A stretch of 31,732 nt of DNA from Bodo saltans (GCA_001460835.1 CYKH01001785.1:1-31732); one strand, 5' to 3'. Counted from the stretch's first letter, positions 7,801 through 15,779 are shown. Numbers and translations are program-made. Notes: generated from the letters alone by a model not told the origin.

Positions 7801-10800
7801 CGACATGGTTTGAGCCGAGTAAGTTATCCTCCGCAACGACCAAGCGCAGAGATGCCCTTCCTCCTCGCGGCGAATGCCTTACGCCTCTTGCTCTCGGGAC
7901 GCTTTTATTCGAAGCCAGGCGGCGCCTCGAGCACGGTGCTGCGATTCAAATTTGCCTTGTCCGAGGAGAAACCTTCGCCTCACAACGTCGCTGGGAAGAC
8001 GCTCTCGTCCACTTCTCTCAAGCATTCGACTTGTCGCAACGTAGCCAACAGCCTGTTGTAGAAGTTTCAGTGATGCAACATCTTGGTCGATGCTACCGTG
8101 AGCTGGACCAGACACAAATGGCGATAGGCTACGCAAAGCAAGCAGTTGACGTGGCCAAGGAGATTAATGGGAACCAGGTGCTGTGGTACCGCGCGAGCAC
8201 ATTCCTGGCAAATTTTCTCTGCGATTTGGATCGCCGATCAGAGGCAAGCGAACTCTGGGAAGGAATTTTGGCGCAAGCTCAAAAATTCGGAGATTGCGAA
8301 GTGGAACGCTCGACAGCTAAGAACATGATTACGTTACTCATGCGCGGCAATCAGTACTACGAGGCCATCACCGCCGCTGAGACTCTTGAGAAAGCGTGTC
8401 TGGCGAACAAGGAAGGGTCCAGCACCGGCAAGGACAGGCTGTTTGCATTAGAGACCATTGCAACGGCATACATTGCAGTAGGAGAGATCAAGAAATCTCT
8501 CGATATTATCGATAAGATGGAGTTGCTGGAGGACACCGACGTTGCGGCGCACGACACAGCAAACCAACTTCGCTCTCAAGCGCTTCTTGCGCAGCGAGAG
8601 GACCACGCTGCGATCGACGTGATTGTGGAATGGAAGCAACGCGCCAAATCACAGAAAAACAACGGGGAGCTTCTCAAAGCAACATTTGCACTTGCTGAAG
8701 TGCTTGCTAATGTATCCCTTGCGGACGCCAAAGCGGAGTATTCTGCGGTGCTAGAACTTTGTCACGAGATGCACGAGCAACTCAACGGCCCAGATGAATT
8801 GCTCACACAAGACCAGCGAGAGCTTGGATCGAAAGCAGCTCGTTGGTTAATCCACGCGTTCCACCTCAACGACGATGTCCTCGAGGTTCAAGAAGTGGAG
8901 GAAGACGAACATGCAATTCCTGATCATATTGGAGAGCAAGACAACGGTTCCGGCGAACACCAAGAAGAAACGCAGCTTCACGACAACCATGATGACATTG
9001 ACGACACAACCATCAGAGGGGAAATGTCACCGCACAGACTTGACGAGAATGCTCAAGGCAACCCTCAGGAGGACGACGGCAACGAAGAGGACGATGACCT
9101 TGATCTTGGTGCCCTGCGTCGTGCAGGCGGCTCGTCCTATGGCGCTGGGGATTTCGAGTTCGATCACGATGAGGACCCTGAGGCATCTTGTGGTGTTGAC
9201 GAGGATGATGCCGATAGCGACGCGGTAAACCGTATCGCAGCGCAGAGCCAAGAAGGTGCCCACCAACAACGTCGATTGTTTAGCCATGACGACATGACGC
9301 GAACAATCATCGACGAAAATTCGATTGTACCTCCGAAGGTCGTCAGCGACATAGATGACGACGACGATGATGATCGAGTTGTTGCGCTCGTTCGTTGTTT
9401 CAACCCCCAACTTGCCATTGAAGTCAATGATTCCGCAGCACGATTGTTGTGTCCCCACGGAGTGCTGCCCGTCTACCGCTCTCCAAAAACAGTCGTTGAC
9501 GTGTGCCTCAGTTCTCTACCAAATGCGACATTCGTTTTTTACTTCTTGGATTATTCTACCTCCTCCTCGTCCATGATGTCGCCCACATCATCACTTCACA
9601 AAAGTTCATCAAGTAATTCGTGGGTTGCGCCGATGTTTCAGTACGACGTTGTCGTGCGTCCAGCAGGAACTCCGTTCTTCTACACTCGAACTGTTTCTGT
9701 TGACAATCCCCTCGCAGACTACCATCGCCGCCGACCACTCACGACGACTTCAACCACCGGGTCATCCACCCCTCGAGGTTCTTCCAACAGCAGCAGCTCT
9801 TCCAACGTTGCAGCAGAGAGCGATGGAACGGAGTATCTTTACGCCAACCTCAGAGCGCTGTATGATGCGCTCTGGGAGCCTGTTGCACGTATCTCCTCGA
9901 CAAGTAACATGAGCCATCAGAGCGATTGTGTTGTGGTGGTGCCCCATCCGACCTTATTGCATGTTCCCTTTGGTGCTTTGGTATCGCCAAAACGAAAGGC
10001 CGTTGGTCAACGCGCATGCGTTGTCGTAAGTCCGGGACTCTCTCATCTTGCGTTCCACACGACTGGACCCGAGGATGACGGTATTCTGACACTGCCTCGT
10101 AAATTTGGTGTATTTGAATCGTGGCTGGCGCCGGATGAGCTCAGCAAGTTCGATGTCAGTGGTGCAGAGGACCAGGGAACAGACTGCACTGCAGCAGCAG
10201 CAGCAGCCCGGGACAAATTCCTCTTTTTGAATTCGGATACATCTGCTCTTCTGTCAACTGGCGTGACGGGAGGCAGCTCCACAGCAGCAGCATCAGGTGT
10301 ATCATCATCAGCAACGTCAGCATCGTCGTTCTTCGCTGTGCCTCGCCAAGGTGGTGGTGGTGTTGGTGGCCGATCCGGAAGTGGTGGCTCGCCTTTTGGG
10401 GAGCTCAAGAATTGCGTCTCGAGAATGCAGCTTTCTGTCGTTCATGGCGGTACACGAAAAGAACTACTTGCTGCGTTCGCATCCAATGCGACTCGCTGCA
10501 TCGCTGTGCTCAGTGATTCCCCACCTGAACGTTCTGGAGGCGGCGCGTTGTCGAACCAGTCCCAGCAACAACAGCAGCATAACAGCAGTGGCGGCTCGGC
10601 AAGCACCAGTGGTGGAGCATCGGCATCTGGAGGTGTGTTCCGAATGGCCGATGGCGATGTTCATCTCAGTGAATTAACCGCGCTGCGCAAGTGTTGCAGC
10701 GATCAGCTCGAACTCGTTGTTGTGACGAACGACAGGCGTCATCAGCCATCTATTTTTGACCTTGGCTCAGCGGCGCGGTTGTGCACCGTGTTCAACTGCA

Positions 10801-11075
10801 AACGAGTCCTTCGAGTGGATGTTGTGGGAGGTCAGCAGCAACCAGTCGTAAAAAACAGCAGCGGTGGCGGCGGCGGCGGTTCATCTTCTTCTTGCATCAC
10901 GCATCAGCATGTTCTCATGATCCAACTGTTTTTGTACTTCGTCCACGTTGCTCTGTCGAATGGGCTGCAGTACCCTTATGCTGTTGCGCTGCAGGCGGCA
11001 CAAGCGGAGGCTATTCGTCAATATTCACTGCCACCGCATATTTGGGGTGGAATCACGCTGGTTGGGACACCTTAG
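4899..11075 (+). CDS. giant TPR protein with C-terminal CHAT domain, probably catalytically dead
   Basis: This 2058-residue protein has three parts. Residues 1-1000 are helical and unrecognised. Residues about 1010-1325 form TPR-type helical hairpins, for example ALVHFSQAFDLSQ and MAIGYAKQAVDVAKE. A very acidic linker follows to about 1470. The C-terminal part, from about 1640, reads like a CHAT domain: YANLRALYDALWEPV, then VVVVPHPTLLHVPFGALV (from 1678), and the closing PHIWGGITLVGTP (2046-2058), which matches the family's 'P-x-x-W-x-x-F-x-L-x-G' end. CHAT proteases use a His and a Cys. The equivalent stretches here read CIAVLSDSPP (near 1867) and LVVVTNDRR (near 1942), with neither residue, so it is probably a pseudoprotease. 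Poly-Q, poly-G and poly-S loops are inserted in the CHAT part. The layout resembles animal TTC28 and, more loosely, separase. A scaffold role is inference. Confidence 0.75.
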   Translation: MSRILKWLPNLGSSSDSEKKLPKMTPSIDSMHHPNISQCKRLLAWYRQGSNSGDQQLVGSSQQLLKQSGTTTSVASSSVTSGNFLIGSLNGGLVDAGRPTSGLWKSSALIQGLLGLTDAVFLHEVQKLMASSRNTKSSQYVGRSPTCRGGNSSSSPEDSLNLRWSSPDVLECFSELTACCIELHASPSGSGGTATGGETLDAIKLFTLIHFPAAAAAAQSNSSKGAVFSPIDWNAVVVGFDEWMRRMRGAAGDGHNDETAAAASDQCLAESIARIGCILLDELAESQACGLLRCLATAFALLLRAGDVYGVPDASWVAFDDSAECAEQLSLRLLDLFHEQYIESFVRWATGDEMTSVERQHQGSTSTKVIRRLVRELIDDSHDVVVAEGSNTGVAAAVDDELLRAAQELLTSCSGEGQTSTANVAAAFILCCSKRILRFTSDAEKALQLVADCLLSTSSAKHVCTKLSERLWCHHAACLRECSSLEASTALTREAYEGAMIELRTSCSRSFSSLLSALEYGKAYHDALYAVAQRQLSVHGNKSHHALTARWRSTVTLLCECRATWERCVVLLMPQQRWQRSDGGEMTLLDVIPELGHVEMPHHCRSSHCIRPLILHWGDYRRLMQLHVWLTEATADALIMLQMSIPQSNSLNLARKEGSFADTRHHAQPPQGSIWPIDEKEGQELRTSSRHLHLETNVWLDGLVHPRWGLKSLLAMPSIEWAEMETGMRRGVLLFNYAGFENAIEESIEEWEKVLQSVWLMKASTPESQRNGAAVEFAEENLRITHTASRLQVNLSQGLIALAEREGGIEKNKKLLTDALNYAYQAKVLTAPFARTSTGTTTANPRQKNVSRSDEYHRSLHHTHLLAAYLVCSVLSILRQYRKAVVMTEELKDSIQQFYRLRCCVGGGTQDDQKQTGHLGDPIAEALLVDATVLHASCLSKSTTDSGSAISARDLADQAETLLVTFVATWFEPSKLSSATTKRRDALPPRGECLTPLALGTLLFEARRRLEHGAAIQICLVRGETFASQRRWEDALVHFSQAFDLSQRSQQPVVEVSVMQHLGRCYRELDQTQMAIGYAKQAVDVAKEINGNQVLWYRASTFLANFLCDLDRRSEASELWEGILAQAQKFGDCEVERSTAKNMITLLMRGNQYYEAITAAETLEKACLANKEGSSTGKDRLFALETIATAYIAVGEIKKSLDIIDKMELLEDTDVAAHDTANQLRSQALLAQREDHAAIDVIVEWKQRAKSQKNNGELLKATFALAEVLANVSLADAKAEYSAVLELCHEMHEQLNGPDELLTQDQRELGSKAARWLIHAFHLNDDVLEVQEVEEDEHAIPDHIGEQDNGSGEHQEETQLHDNHDDIDDTTIRGEMSPHRLDENAQGNPQEDDGNEEDDDLDLGALRRAGGSSYGAGDFEFDHDEDPEASCGVDEDDADSDAVNRIAAQSQEGAHQQRRLFSHDDMTRTIIDENSIVPPKVVSDIDDDDDDDRVVALVRCFNPQLAIEVNDSAARLLCPHGVLPVYRSPKTVVDVCLSSLPNATFVFYFLDYSTSSSSMMSPTSSLHKSSSSNSWVAPMFQYDVVVRPAGTPFFYTRTVSVDNPLADYHRRRPLTTTSTTGSSTPRGSSNSSSSSNVAAESDGTEYLYANLRALYDALWEPVARISSTSNMSHQSDCVVVVPHPTLLHVPFGALVSPKRKAVGQRACVVVSPGLSHLAFHTTGPEDDGILTLPRKFGVFESWLAPDELSKFDVSGAEDQGTDCTAAAAAARDKFLFLNSDTSALLSTGVTGGSSTAAASGVSSSATSASSFFAVPRQGGGGVGGRSGSGGSPFGELKNCVSRMQLSVVHGGTRKELLAAFASNATRCIAVLSDSPPERSGGGALSNQSQQQQQHNSSGGSASTSGGASASGGVFRMADGDVHLSELTALRKCCSDQLELVVVTNDRRHQPSIFDLGSAARLCTVFNCKRVLRVDVVGGQQQPVVKNSSGGGGGGSSSSCITHQHVLMIQLFLYFVHVALSNGLQYPYAVALQAAQAEAIRQYSLPPHIWGGITLVGTP

Positions 11076-11224
11076 GAGATCAGATCGCACTCTTCTTGGT
11101 GAAATAAGGATTTCCATTCCTACTGCGAGCTAAACACGCACCAACCAAAAAAAACAACAAAAACAACACACAACCAAAACACACCAAGCTTTTTTTCCCT
11201 GTTGCTCCTTACAACGTTTTCAAC

Positions 11225-11278
11225 TCACTTCACCTTGAGGTGCGTTTCGCGAGAAAGAAAACCCGCGAAATGAAGCGA
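11225..11278 (+). repeat. nested inverted repeat
   Basis: Bases 11225-11232 can pair with 11271-11278 (7 of 8 pairs). Inside, 11245-11251 pairs perfectly with 11264-11270 over 7 bp with a 12-nt loop. The structure ends just before the polypyrimidine tract of the next gene. Confidence 0.5.
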
Positions 11279-11282
11279 ACAC

Positions 11283-11307
11283 TTGTTTCTTCTTCTTTTT
11301 CTGCAAG
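11283..11307 (+). promoter_or_regulatory. trans-splice acceptor for the W-repeat protein gene
   Basis: A strong CT tract (TTTCTTCTTCTTTTTCT) is followed by AG at 11306-11307. It gives a leader of about 102 bases. Confidence 0.7.
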
Positions 11308-11330
11308 ACGTCAAACACACAACATTTCTG

Positions 11331-11348
11331 ATGCACTCAGATTCGTAG
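11331..11348 (+). other. possible five-codon uORF
   Basis: ATG CAC TCA GAT TCG TAG lies in the predicted leader, 61 bases before the main ATG. If the acceptor at 11307 is used, ribosomes meet this ATG first, which may lower translation of the downstream gene. Confidence 0.4.
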
Positions 11349-11409
11349 GTGAAGTTTCGAAGAAGTACCCCTTTGGCAGAGGTTTCCTCATTCCATCAAC
11401 ACAAAATAA

Positions 11410-13599
11410 ATGACGAGCAGTGCAGGCGGCTTCAACAACAATGAGCAATCGATAGAGGTGCCGTCGTCGAAGAAGCAACAGCCAGTACACGACGAGCAAC
11501 ACGGACTTTCGCAAACTCAGATTTCGGAGCAGCGAATACGATCTGCGTTTCTTCACTCGTTCTTGGAGGCGTCACTTCCTAGTGCGCAATGGGAAACAGC
11601 AATGATGGCACTCGCAACACATGAACACGACGCCACTCATGTGGTTGCGGCGAGTAAGGTGCAAAGCCGAGCAGGAATGTGGAGAAATTGTCTGCGACTG
11701 TTGCAATACTACCACAAAAACAAATCCGCGCTGACACCACCCGACCGTCATTCCAAGAAGCATGTTGAGCATCGTGTTGTTGGTGGAAGCGACGACGAGG
11801 ACGTCAAGCTGCCGAGCTCAGCATCATCAGGTTCACCTGCGGCATCATCATCTTCTTCATCACTTTTAACACTCAATCTTGTCGCAATTCGCACGTTGTG
11901 TCAGGCTGCAACTCGGGGCCGCGGTGGCGGCGGCGGTGACACAGGGAATGAGAACATGTGGGAGCTTAGCGTGCGTCTGTGTGCCGATGCGATTGCCGCT
12001 GCGCAATCGACAGCCGCATCCTCGTTGCAACAACCACCACATCACCACCAGAACTCTGTGCGCCATCGGAGACACCTTGAAGACAGAGAGCGCTTGTCCT
12101 CAGCGTGCTCGCTTGTGATTTCTATCATGCCGCAAGAAGCTCACTGGCAGAAAAAAGCTCTGAGCAACCACCGATGGAAGTTGCTAAATGTTCCTTCAGG
12201 GATGCCACTAACGTCACCGCAAGAAGCACCAAGAATAACAACAACAACACCATCATCTGGAGGAGCACCATCACCTGCGCAAGCCGCAGTTGCCAATCAC
12301 GACAGCAGAATTCATGATCCAAGCAACGTGCAGCAGCCGCCACAGCGAGAGCGGCTTTTTCATGCGATTGACAGTAGAAATAGCAGCAACCGAGCAGAAC
12401 ATTTCCACCACGACAGCAGCAGCAGCGGCAATAATGATCGCAGGAAAGTCAACAACTCAACAGCATCACAACCCGAGGAGGTAGTCAACACTCCTCGAGA
12501 CGTCCATGTCATTCAAGGTAACATGTATCTGACTCACATTCTGAGATACGGCTCTCTCAACGCATCAACCCTAGCTCGGAGAAACCGCCAGGCGTGGATC
12601 GAAGCGATCCTTTGTTTTCAACATCTGCAGCCTCACCCCTCCATCGTCTCTGTCAACATTCTCGCAAAGATCTTGGGCAACTATCGCCGAACAGATGAGC
12701 TGTTTAAGCTTGCGTGCGAACTTCCCTTGACCACTTTCGGCATTCATTCTTCGAGGCGGCGCAGCGATCTGTCAAGCGATGGGTCTGGGAGTACAGCAAA
12801 AGCATTTGCTGAGGCGGCGTTCGAGTGCCACTCGTGGCAATGCGGATTGGCTCTGCTTGAGCTTGACAAACAGGTTGCAACGCGTGACAGAGACATCCAC
12901 GACAGCGACGACAAGGGACCACCATCATCATCGTCGTCTCATTCTCTACTGTCAGAGTTGATCTCTACCCCGTTGACTCCGTCAGCTGCAATTCCGGCGT
13001 TGATTGCCTTGCGTCAAAATAAGCAATGTTGGAATGTTGCGCTAGACTGGTGGTGGCGAAGTGGCGGCGGTGGTGGAGGAAAGCCGACAGGTGGTGGTGG
13101 TGCTGCTCAACTTGGATCGCAGATGATGATGCTGAGTCAAAATCAAAAAGTGAGCAGCTACGTTGCTCAGCACGTTGCTGTCGCAACACATGCGCACCTT
13201 CGTGGTGGCGGCGGCGGCGGTGCGATCATCACTGCAAAGTCAAGCACTCATGCGATTCCCCACTTATCTTGGCACTGGAGGACCGCCCTTGAAATCATTG
13301 GCAGCACAGCGCACTTCCATCCAGCTCGTGCTATCGTGTTTGGAATGCAAGCGCTTCATTTGTCGTCTTGCTGGGTCAAAGCAATTGAGTTGTACCAAGA
13401 AAAATCTGATTTTCTTTTCGAGCATGGACCAAGAGAGCTGTCATCAGTGCAAGCGATCATTTGCGACGAAAGCGCAAGGAAGTGGATTCCGGGCGATGTA
13501 GTGCTGGCTGCTCGCCGTGCCACTTGGTGGCAACCTCCACGACACGAGCGGAAGAGAGGAGGAAATGACAACAACCAACGTCGAGACGGTTTTGATTAG
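11410..13599 (+). CDS. hypothetical helical-repeat protein with W-x-x-[ACG] motifs (PPR-like)
   Basis: This 729-residue protein is not assigned to a named family. It repeats a motif of Trp, two residues, a small residue and a hydrophobic run: QWETAMMAL, MWRNCLRLL, AWIEAILCF, SWQCGLALL, CWNVALDWW, HWRTALEII and CWVKAIELY. Motifs of this kind resemble the first helix of degenerate PPR-like hairpins that are abundant in kinetoplastid organelle proteins. That comparison is from memory. The repeats are separated by long Ser, Gly, His, Asn and Gln-rich loops, including Gly runs near residues 175, 550 and 600. No clear mitochondrial presequence is visible: the N-terminus is MTSSAGGFNNNEQ. ATG 11410 is the second ATG after the splice acceptor, the first being the tiny uORF. 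RNA binding is a guess from repeat type. Confidence 0.7.
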   Translation: MTSSAGGFNNNEQSIEVPSSKKQQPVHDEQHGLSQTQISEQRIRSAFLHSFLEASLPSAQWETAMMALATHEHDATHVVAASKVQSRAGMWRNCLRLLQYYHKNKSALTPPDRHSKKHVEHRVVGGSDDEDVKLPSSASSGSPAASSSSSSLLTLNLVAIRTLCQAATRGRGGGGGDTGNENMWELSVRLCADAIAAAQSTAASSLQQPPHHHQNSVRHRRHLEDRERLSSACSLVISIMPQEAHWQKKALSNHRWKLLNVPSGMPLTSPQEAPRITTTTPSSGGAPSPAQAAVANHDSRIHDPSNVQQPPQRERLFHAIDSRNSSNRAEHFHHDSSSSGNNDRRKVNNSTASQPEEVVNTPRDVHVIQGNMYLTHILRYGSLNASTLARRNRQAWIEAILCFQHLQPHPSIVSVNILAKILGNYRRTDELFKLACELPLTTFGIHSSRRRSDLSSDGSGSTAKAFAEAAFECHSWQCGLALLELDKQVATRDRDIHDSDDKGPPSSSSSHSLLSELISTPLTPSAAIPALIALRQNKQCWNVALDWWWRSGGGGGGKPTGGGGAAQLGSQMMMLSQNQKVSSYVAQHVAVATHAHLRGGGGGGAIITAKSSTHAIPHLSWHWRTALEIIGSTAHFHPARAIVFGMQALHLSSCWVKAIELYQEKSDFLFEHGPRELSSVQAIICDESARKWIPGDVVLAARRATWWQPPRHERKRGGNDNNQRRDGFD

Positions 13600-13709
13600 C
13601 GCGAATCTCTCGACATCAACATGAATTGAGGAGCCAGTAAGGTGGAGGTGAGTGAAGTTCTCCCCTTTCAGCAACTCACTTTTTTTTTGAAACAAATGTT
13701 TCTTAGGAG

Positions 13710-13740
13710 TTTTTCTTCTTGCGATGCTCACAACATACAG
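13710..13740 (+). promoter_or_regulatory. trans-splice acceptor for the PRA1 gene
   Basis: The tract TTTTTCTTCTT is followed by ACATACAG with AG at 13739-13740. The leader is 69 bases and contains no ATG before 13810. Confidence 0.6.
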
Positions 13741-13809
13741 GAAGTAGAAAATAAGGAAGGGAGATCGAAGACTAATTAACGTCCCATTGCTCTTTTAAAC
13801 GCACGAAAA

Positions 13810-14439
13810 ATGTCATCAAACGAAGGTCTACAGTTCGTTGATCACACTCCCGTTAAGAACGCCGTCTACAACCCGACCGATGCCGCTACCACCTCGAGCG
13901 CTGCCCTTGGCGGCACCGACGAGGCTCCCTCCTCTATTCTTGGGAAGGTGTCGTACTACTACGGCGCACTACGAACGTACAAAGATGAACGTTTTAAGAC
14001 AATGAAACCGTGGGGAGAGTTCTTTGACCGCGCAAAATTTAGTGCTCCCGGAAAGATGGAAGCGTTTTCACGCGCCAACAAGAATGTTTCGTACTTCTAC
14101 AGCAACTACGTGGTACTTGCCACAGTGAGCAGCCTCTACGTTCTGCTGATCAACCCGTCGTTCTTGCTTTGCTTGTTTGCCTCGGCCGCGATGTATTTCT
14201 TCTTCCGGGCAAAGACAAATGCGAATGAGCCGATTGTGATTGTGAGTAAGGAGGTGACGTACACTCAGGCGTGGGCGTTTTTGATTGTGTTCTCTCTGCT
14301 CTCCTTTTACTTCACCGGAGGCAGTAGCACGGTGTTCTGGCTCGTGCTGTCATCTCTAGGAACTGTCCTAGGCCACGCGATGTTCCGAGAGCCTTCAAGC
14401 GATGAGAGCTCGCCGCTGAGCTTCGCGTCGTACGTGTAG
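13810..14439 (+). CDS. PRA1/Yip3-family prenylated Rab acceptor
   Basis: This 209-residue membrane protein belongs to the PRA1 family, small ER/Golgi proteins that bind prenylated Rab GTPases and are proposed to help them onto membranes. The family core is clear: KPWGEFFDRAKFSAP, then SRANKNVSYFYSNYVVL, equivalent to 'W-x-E-F-x-D ... R-x-x-x-N-x-x-Y-F-x-x-N-Y'. Two hydrophobic blocks follow, about residues 98-135 and 155-195, each long enough for a helical hairpin and separated by a polar loop with NANEPIVIVSKEVT. About 50 polar residues precede the core and the C-terminal tail is short and acidic. Length and layout are typical. A Rab geranylgeranyltransferase subunit is encoded about 4.4 kb downstream in the same transcription unit. 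Confidence 0.9.
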   Translation: MSSNEGLQFVDHTPVKNAVYNPTDAATTSSAALGGTDEAPSSILGKVSYYYGALRTYKDERFKTMKPWGEFFDRAKFSAPGKMEAFSRANKNVSYFYSNYVVLATVSSLYVLLINPSFLLCLFASAAMYFFFRAKTNANEPIVIVSKEVTYTQAWAFLIVFSLLSFYFTGGSSTVFWLVLSSLGTVLGHAMFREPSSDESSPLSFASYV

Positions 14440-14539
14440 AGATGTGTGTTGTTTTAGAAGCGACTGCGATTAGAGGTCCACAATGCCCACACAACCCAGT
14501 GACAAAATCAACCAAACCCTCTTACATTAAGCTATGTGT

Positions 14540-14612
14540 GGCCAAAAAATGAATGCGCGGTAAGGAAATGACTTCCTTTTTTCGCGCACTTCATTTTTTC
14601 TTCTTTGTGGCC
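14540..14612 (+). repeat. long imperfect hairpin in the PRA1-epimerase spacer
   Basis: GGCC at 14540-14543 pairs with GGCC at 14609-14612. The main stem is 14544-14559 (AAAAAATGAATGCGCG) with 14583-14599 (CGCGCACTTCATTTTTT): 16 pairs with one bulged C at 14589. Inside it, AAGGAA at 14562-14567 pairs with TTCCTT at 14573-14578 around a 5-nt loop. It lies about 100 bases after the PRA1 stop, upstream of the splice acceptor for the next gene, so it would sit in the PRA1 3' UTR or in trimmed intergenic RNA. Confidence 0.75.
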
Positions 14613-14693
14613 TTCACCGTCCCCTATGTGCTTTTGCTACCTCTGTTCTCTTCTAGATACCAATTCTATTTTGAGAATGCAATAGTCGCGAAC

Positions 14694-14715
14694 TTCCCGT
14701 CCTTCTTTTAACTAG
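14694..14715 (+). promoter_or_regulatory. trans-splice acceptor for the epimerase gene
   Basis: The CT-rich tract CTTCCCGTCCTTCTTTTAAC is followed by TAG with AG at 14714-14715, 23 bases before ATG 14738. Confidence 0.7.
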
Positions 14716-14737
14716 GAGCTCAAACAACGGCGACACA

Positions 14738-15481
14738 ATGTTCAATCATCTTGACAAATCAACATATCTTGACGCAAAGAAAAAGGTTCCACTCAAGCCT
14801 ATTATTGCCCCATCGCTTCTTGCATGCGACTTCTCCCGCCTGTTCGAGGAATCATCGAGCGTTCTGTCTGCTGATGGTGGCGCCTCAGAGTGGCTGCACG
14901 TAGACGTCATGGACGGCCACTTTGTACCTAACATTTCCATTGGTTCTGTCGTGGTGTCGTCATTGCGCAAAGCACTTCCTCAGGCATTTCTTGACTGCCA
15001 TTTGATGGTGTCGCACCCAGAGCAGTGGGTCGACGATTTTGCTAGTGCCGGAGCGTCGCAGTACACATTTCACATCGAGGCGACGACATCGCCTAAGGGG
15101 CTGATCGACGCCATCCGTGCGAAGGGCATGCAGGTGGGTGTTGCGTTGAAACCAGGAACCCCTGCAAGCTCCGTGTTCGAGTTATGCGACGCGGATCTTG
15201 TCGACATGGTGCTCGTGATGACGGTGGAACCAGGCTTCGGGGGTCAATCATTTATGTCGAACATGATGCCGAAGGTCCTGGAGCTGCGCACGAAGTACCC
15301 TGCCTTGAATATTCAAGTGGATGGTGGGCTCGGCCCCTCCACGATTGCAGCTGCAGCGGAAGCGGGAGCGAACGTGATTGTCGCGGGCACCAGCGTGTTC
15401 CGCGCACCGAGCAGGAAACAGGTCACTGATGAGCTCCGTGATTGCGTCGCAAAAGCCATCGCCACTCGTTCACATTTGTAG
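14738..15481 (+). CDS. RPE: ribulose-phosphate 3-epimerase, probably glycosomal
   Basis: The enzyme interconverts ribulose 5-phosphate and xylulose 5-phosphate in the pentose phosphate pathway. The 247 residues cover the full TIM barrel: IAPSLLACDFSRL, WLHVDVMDGHFVPN (His54, Asp56), DCHLMVSHPEQW (His88), VEPGFGGQSF, IQVDGGLG (Asp195) and IVAGTSVF. His54, Asp56, His88 and Asp195 sit where the family binds its metal and carries its acid/base pair. The last three residues are Ser-His-Leu, an accepted variant of the peroxisomal PTS1 signal, which in kinetoplastids directs proteins to glycosomes. This end is what would place the enzyme there, perhaps together with a cytosolic pool. An N-terminal extension of about 20 residues precedes the barrel. 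The assignment is very secure; localisation is inferred from the tripeptide. Confidence 0.97.
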   Translation: MFNHLDKSTYLDAKKKVPLKPIIAPSLLACDFSRLFEESSSVLSADGGASEWLHVDVMDGHFVPNISIGSVVVSSLRKALPQAFLDCHLMVSHPEQWVDDFASAGASQYTFHIEATTSPKGLIDAIRAKGMQVGVALKPGTPASSVFELCDADLVDMVLVMTVEPGFGGQSFMSNMMPKVLELRTKYPALNIQVDGGLGPSTIAAAAEAGANVIVAGTSVFRAPSRKQVTDELRDCVAKAIATRSHL

Positions 15482-15578
15482 GTTCGCCGACAGTGCACAC
15501 AGTGTGTCGTGATGTGTGAAGCAAAATAATACTTTTCAGATCGTGTAAAACAGAGTGAGAGTGAGCGAGAGATCGCGA

Positions 15579-15608
15579 CTTTCTTTTTTTGTGTTTGTGG
15601 TGTAACAG
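15579..15608 (+). promoter_or_regulatory. extra trans-splice acceptor-like site
   Basis: CTTTCTTTTTTTGTGTTTGTGG is followed by TAACAG with AG at 15607-15608. It could serve the small ORF at 15613 or be an alternative acceptor giving the next gene a longer leader. Confidence 0.4.
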
Positions 15609-15612
15609 ACGT

Positions 15613-15741
15613 ATGTGCGTACATAAACAGTGCTCCGAGACAATACGCGTTCCATTTCCGTTCTTATTTTTGTTCACGTCGATTTGCCGGACGACAACAC
15701 AAAGTCACCCCCCTTTTGTGCTGCTCTTTTTGATATGTTGA
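15613..15741 (+). CDS. candidate 42-residue ORF
   Basis: An ATG lies four bases after a good acceptor-like AG and opens 42 codons to a TGA. The product would be Cys, Phe and Pro-rich with a short hydrophobic stretch FPFLFLF. Such an ORF can arise by chance in T-rich spacer DNA, and nothing about it is recognisable. It is listed only because of the splice-site position. Confidence 0.15.
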   Translation: MCVHKQCSETIRVPFPFLFLFTSICRTTTQSHPPFVLLFLIC

Positions 15742-15779
15742 AAAACGATAACTTGAAAATTTCCTGCTGTCGTTAAAGA

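Larger units (their letters stand above)
11076..11409 (+). other. intergenic region before the W-repeat protein gene
   Basis: This holds a 60-base stretch rich in A and C (about 11131-11190), a compact inverted-repeat structure at 11225-11278, the splice acceptor at 11283-11307, and a five-codon upstream ORF at 11331-11348 in the leader of the next gene. Confidence 0.6.

Noticed and set aside
4899-11075. Separase identity for the TPR-CHAT protein
   Set aside because: Size and layout are similar, but no separase-type catalytic Cys block is visible, and the end PHIWGGITLVGTP fits CHAT domains better.
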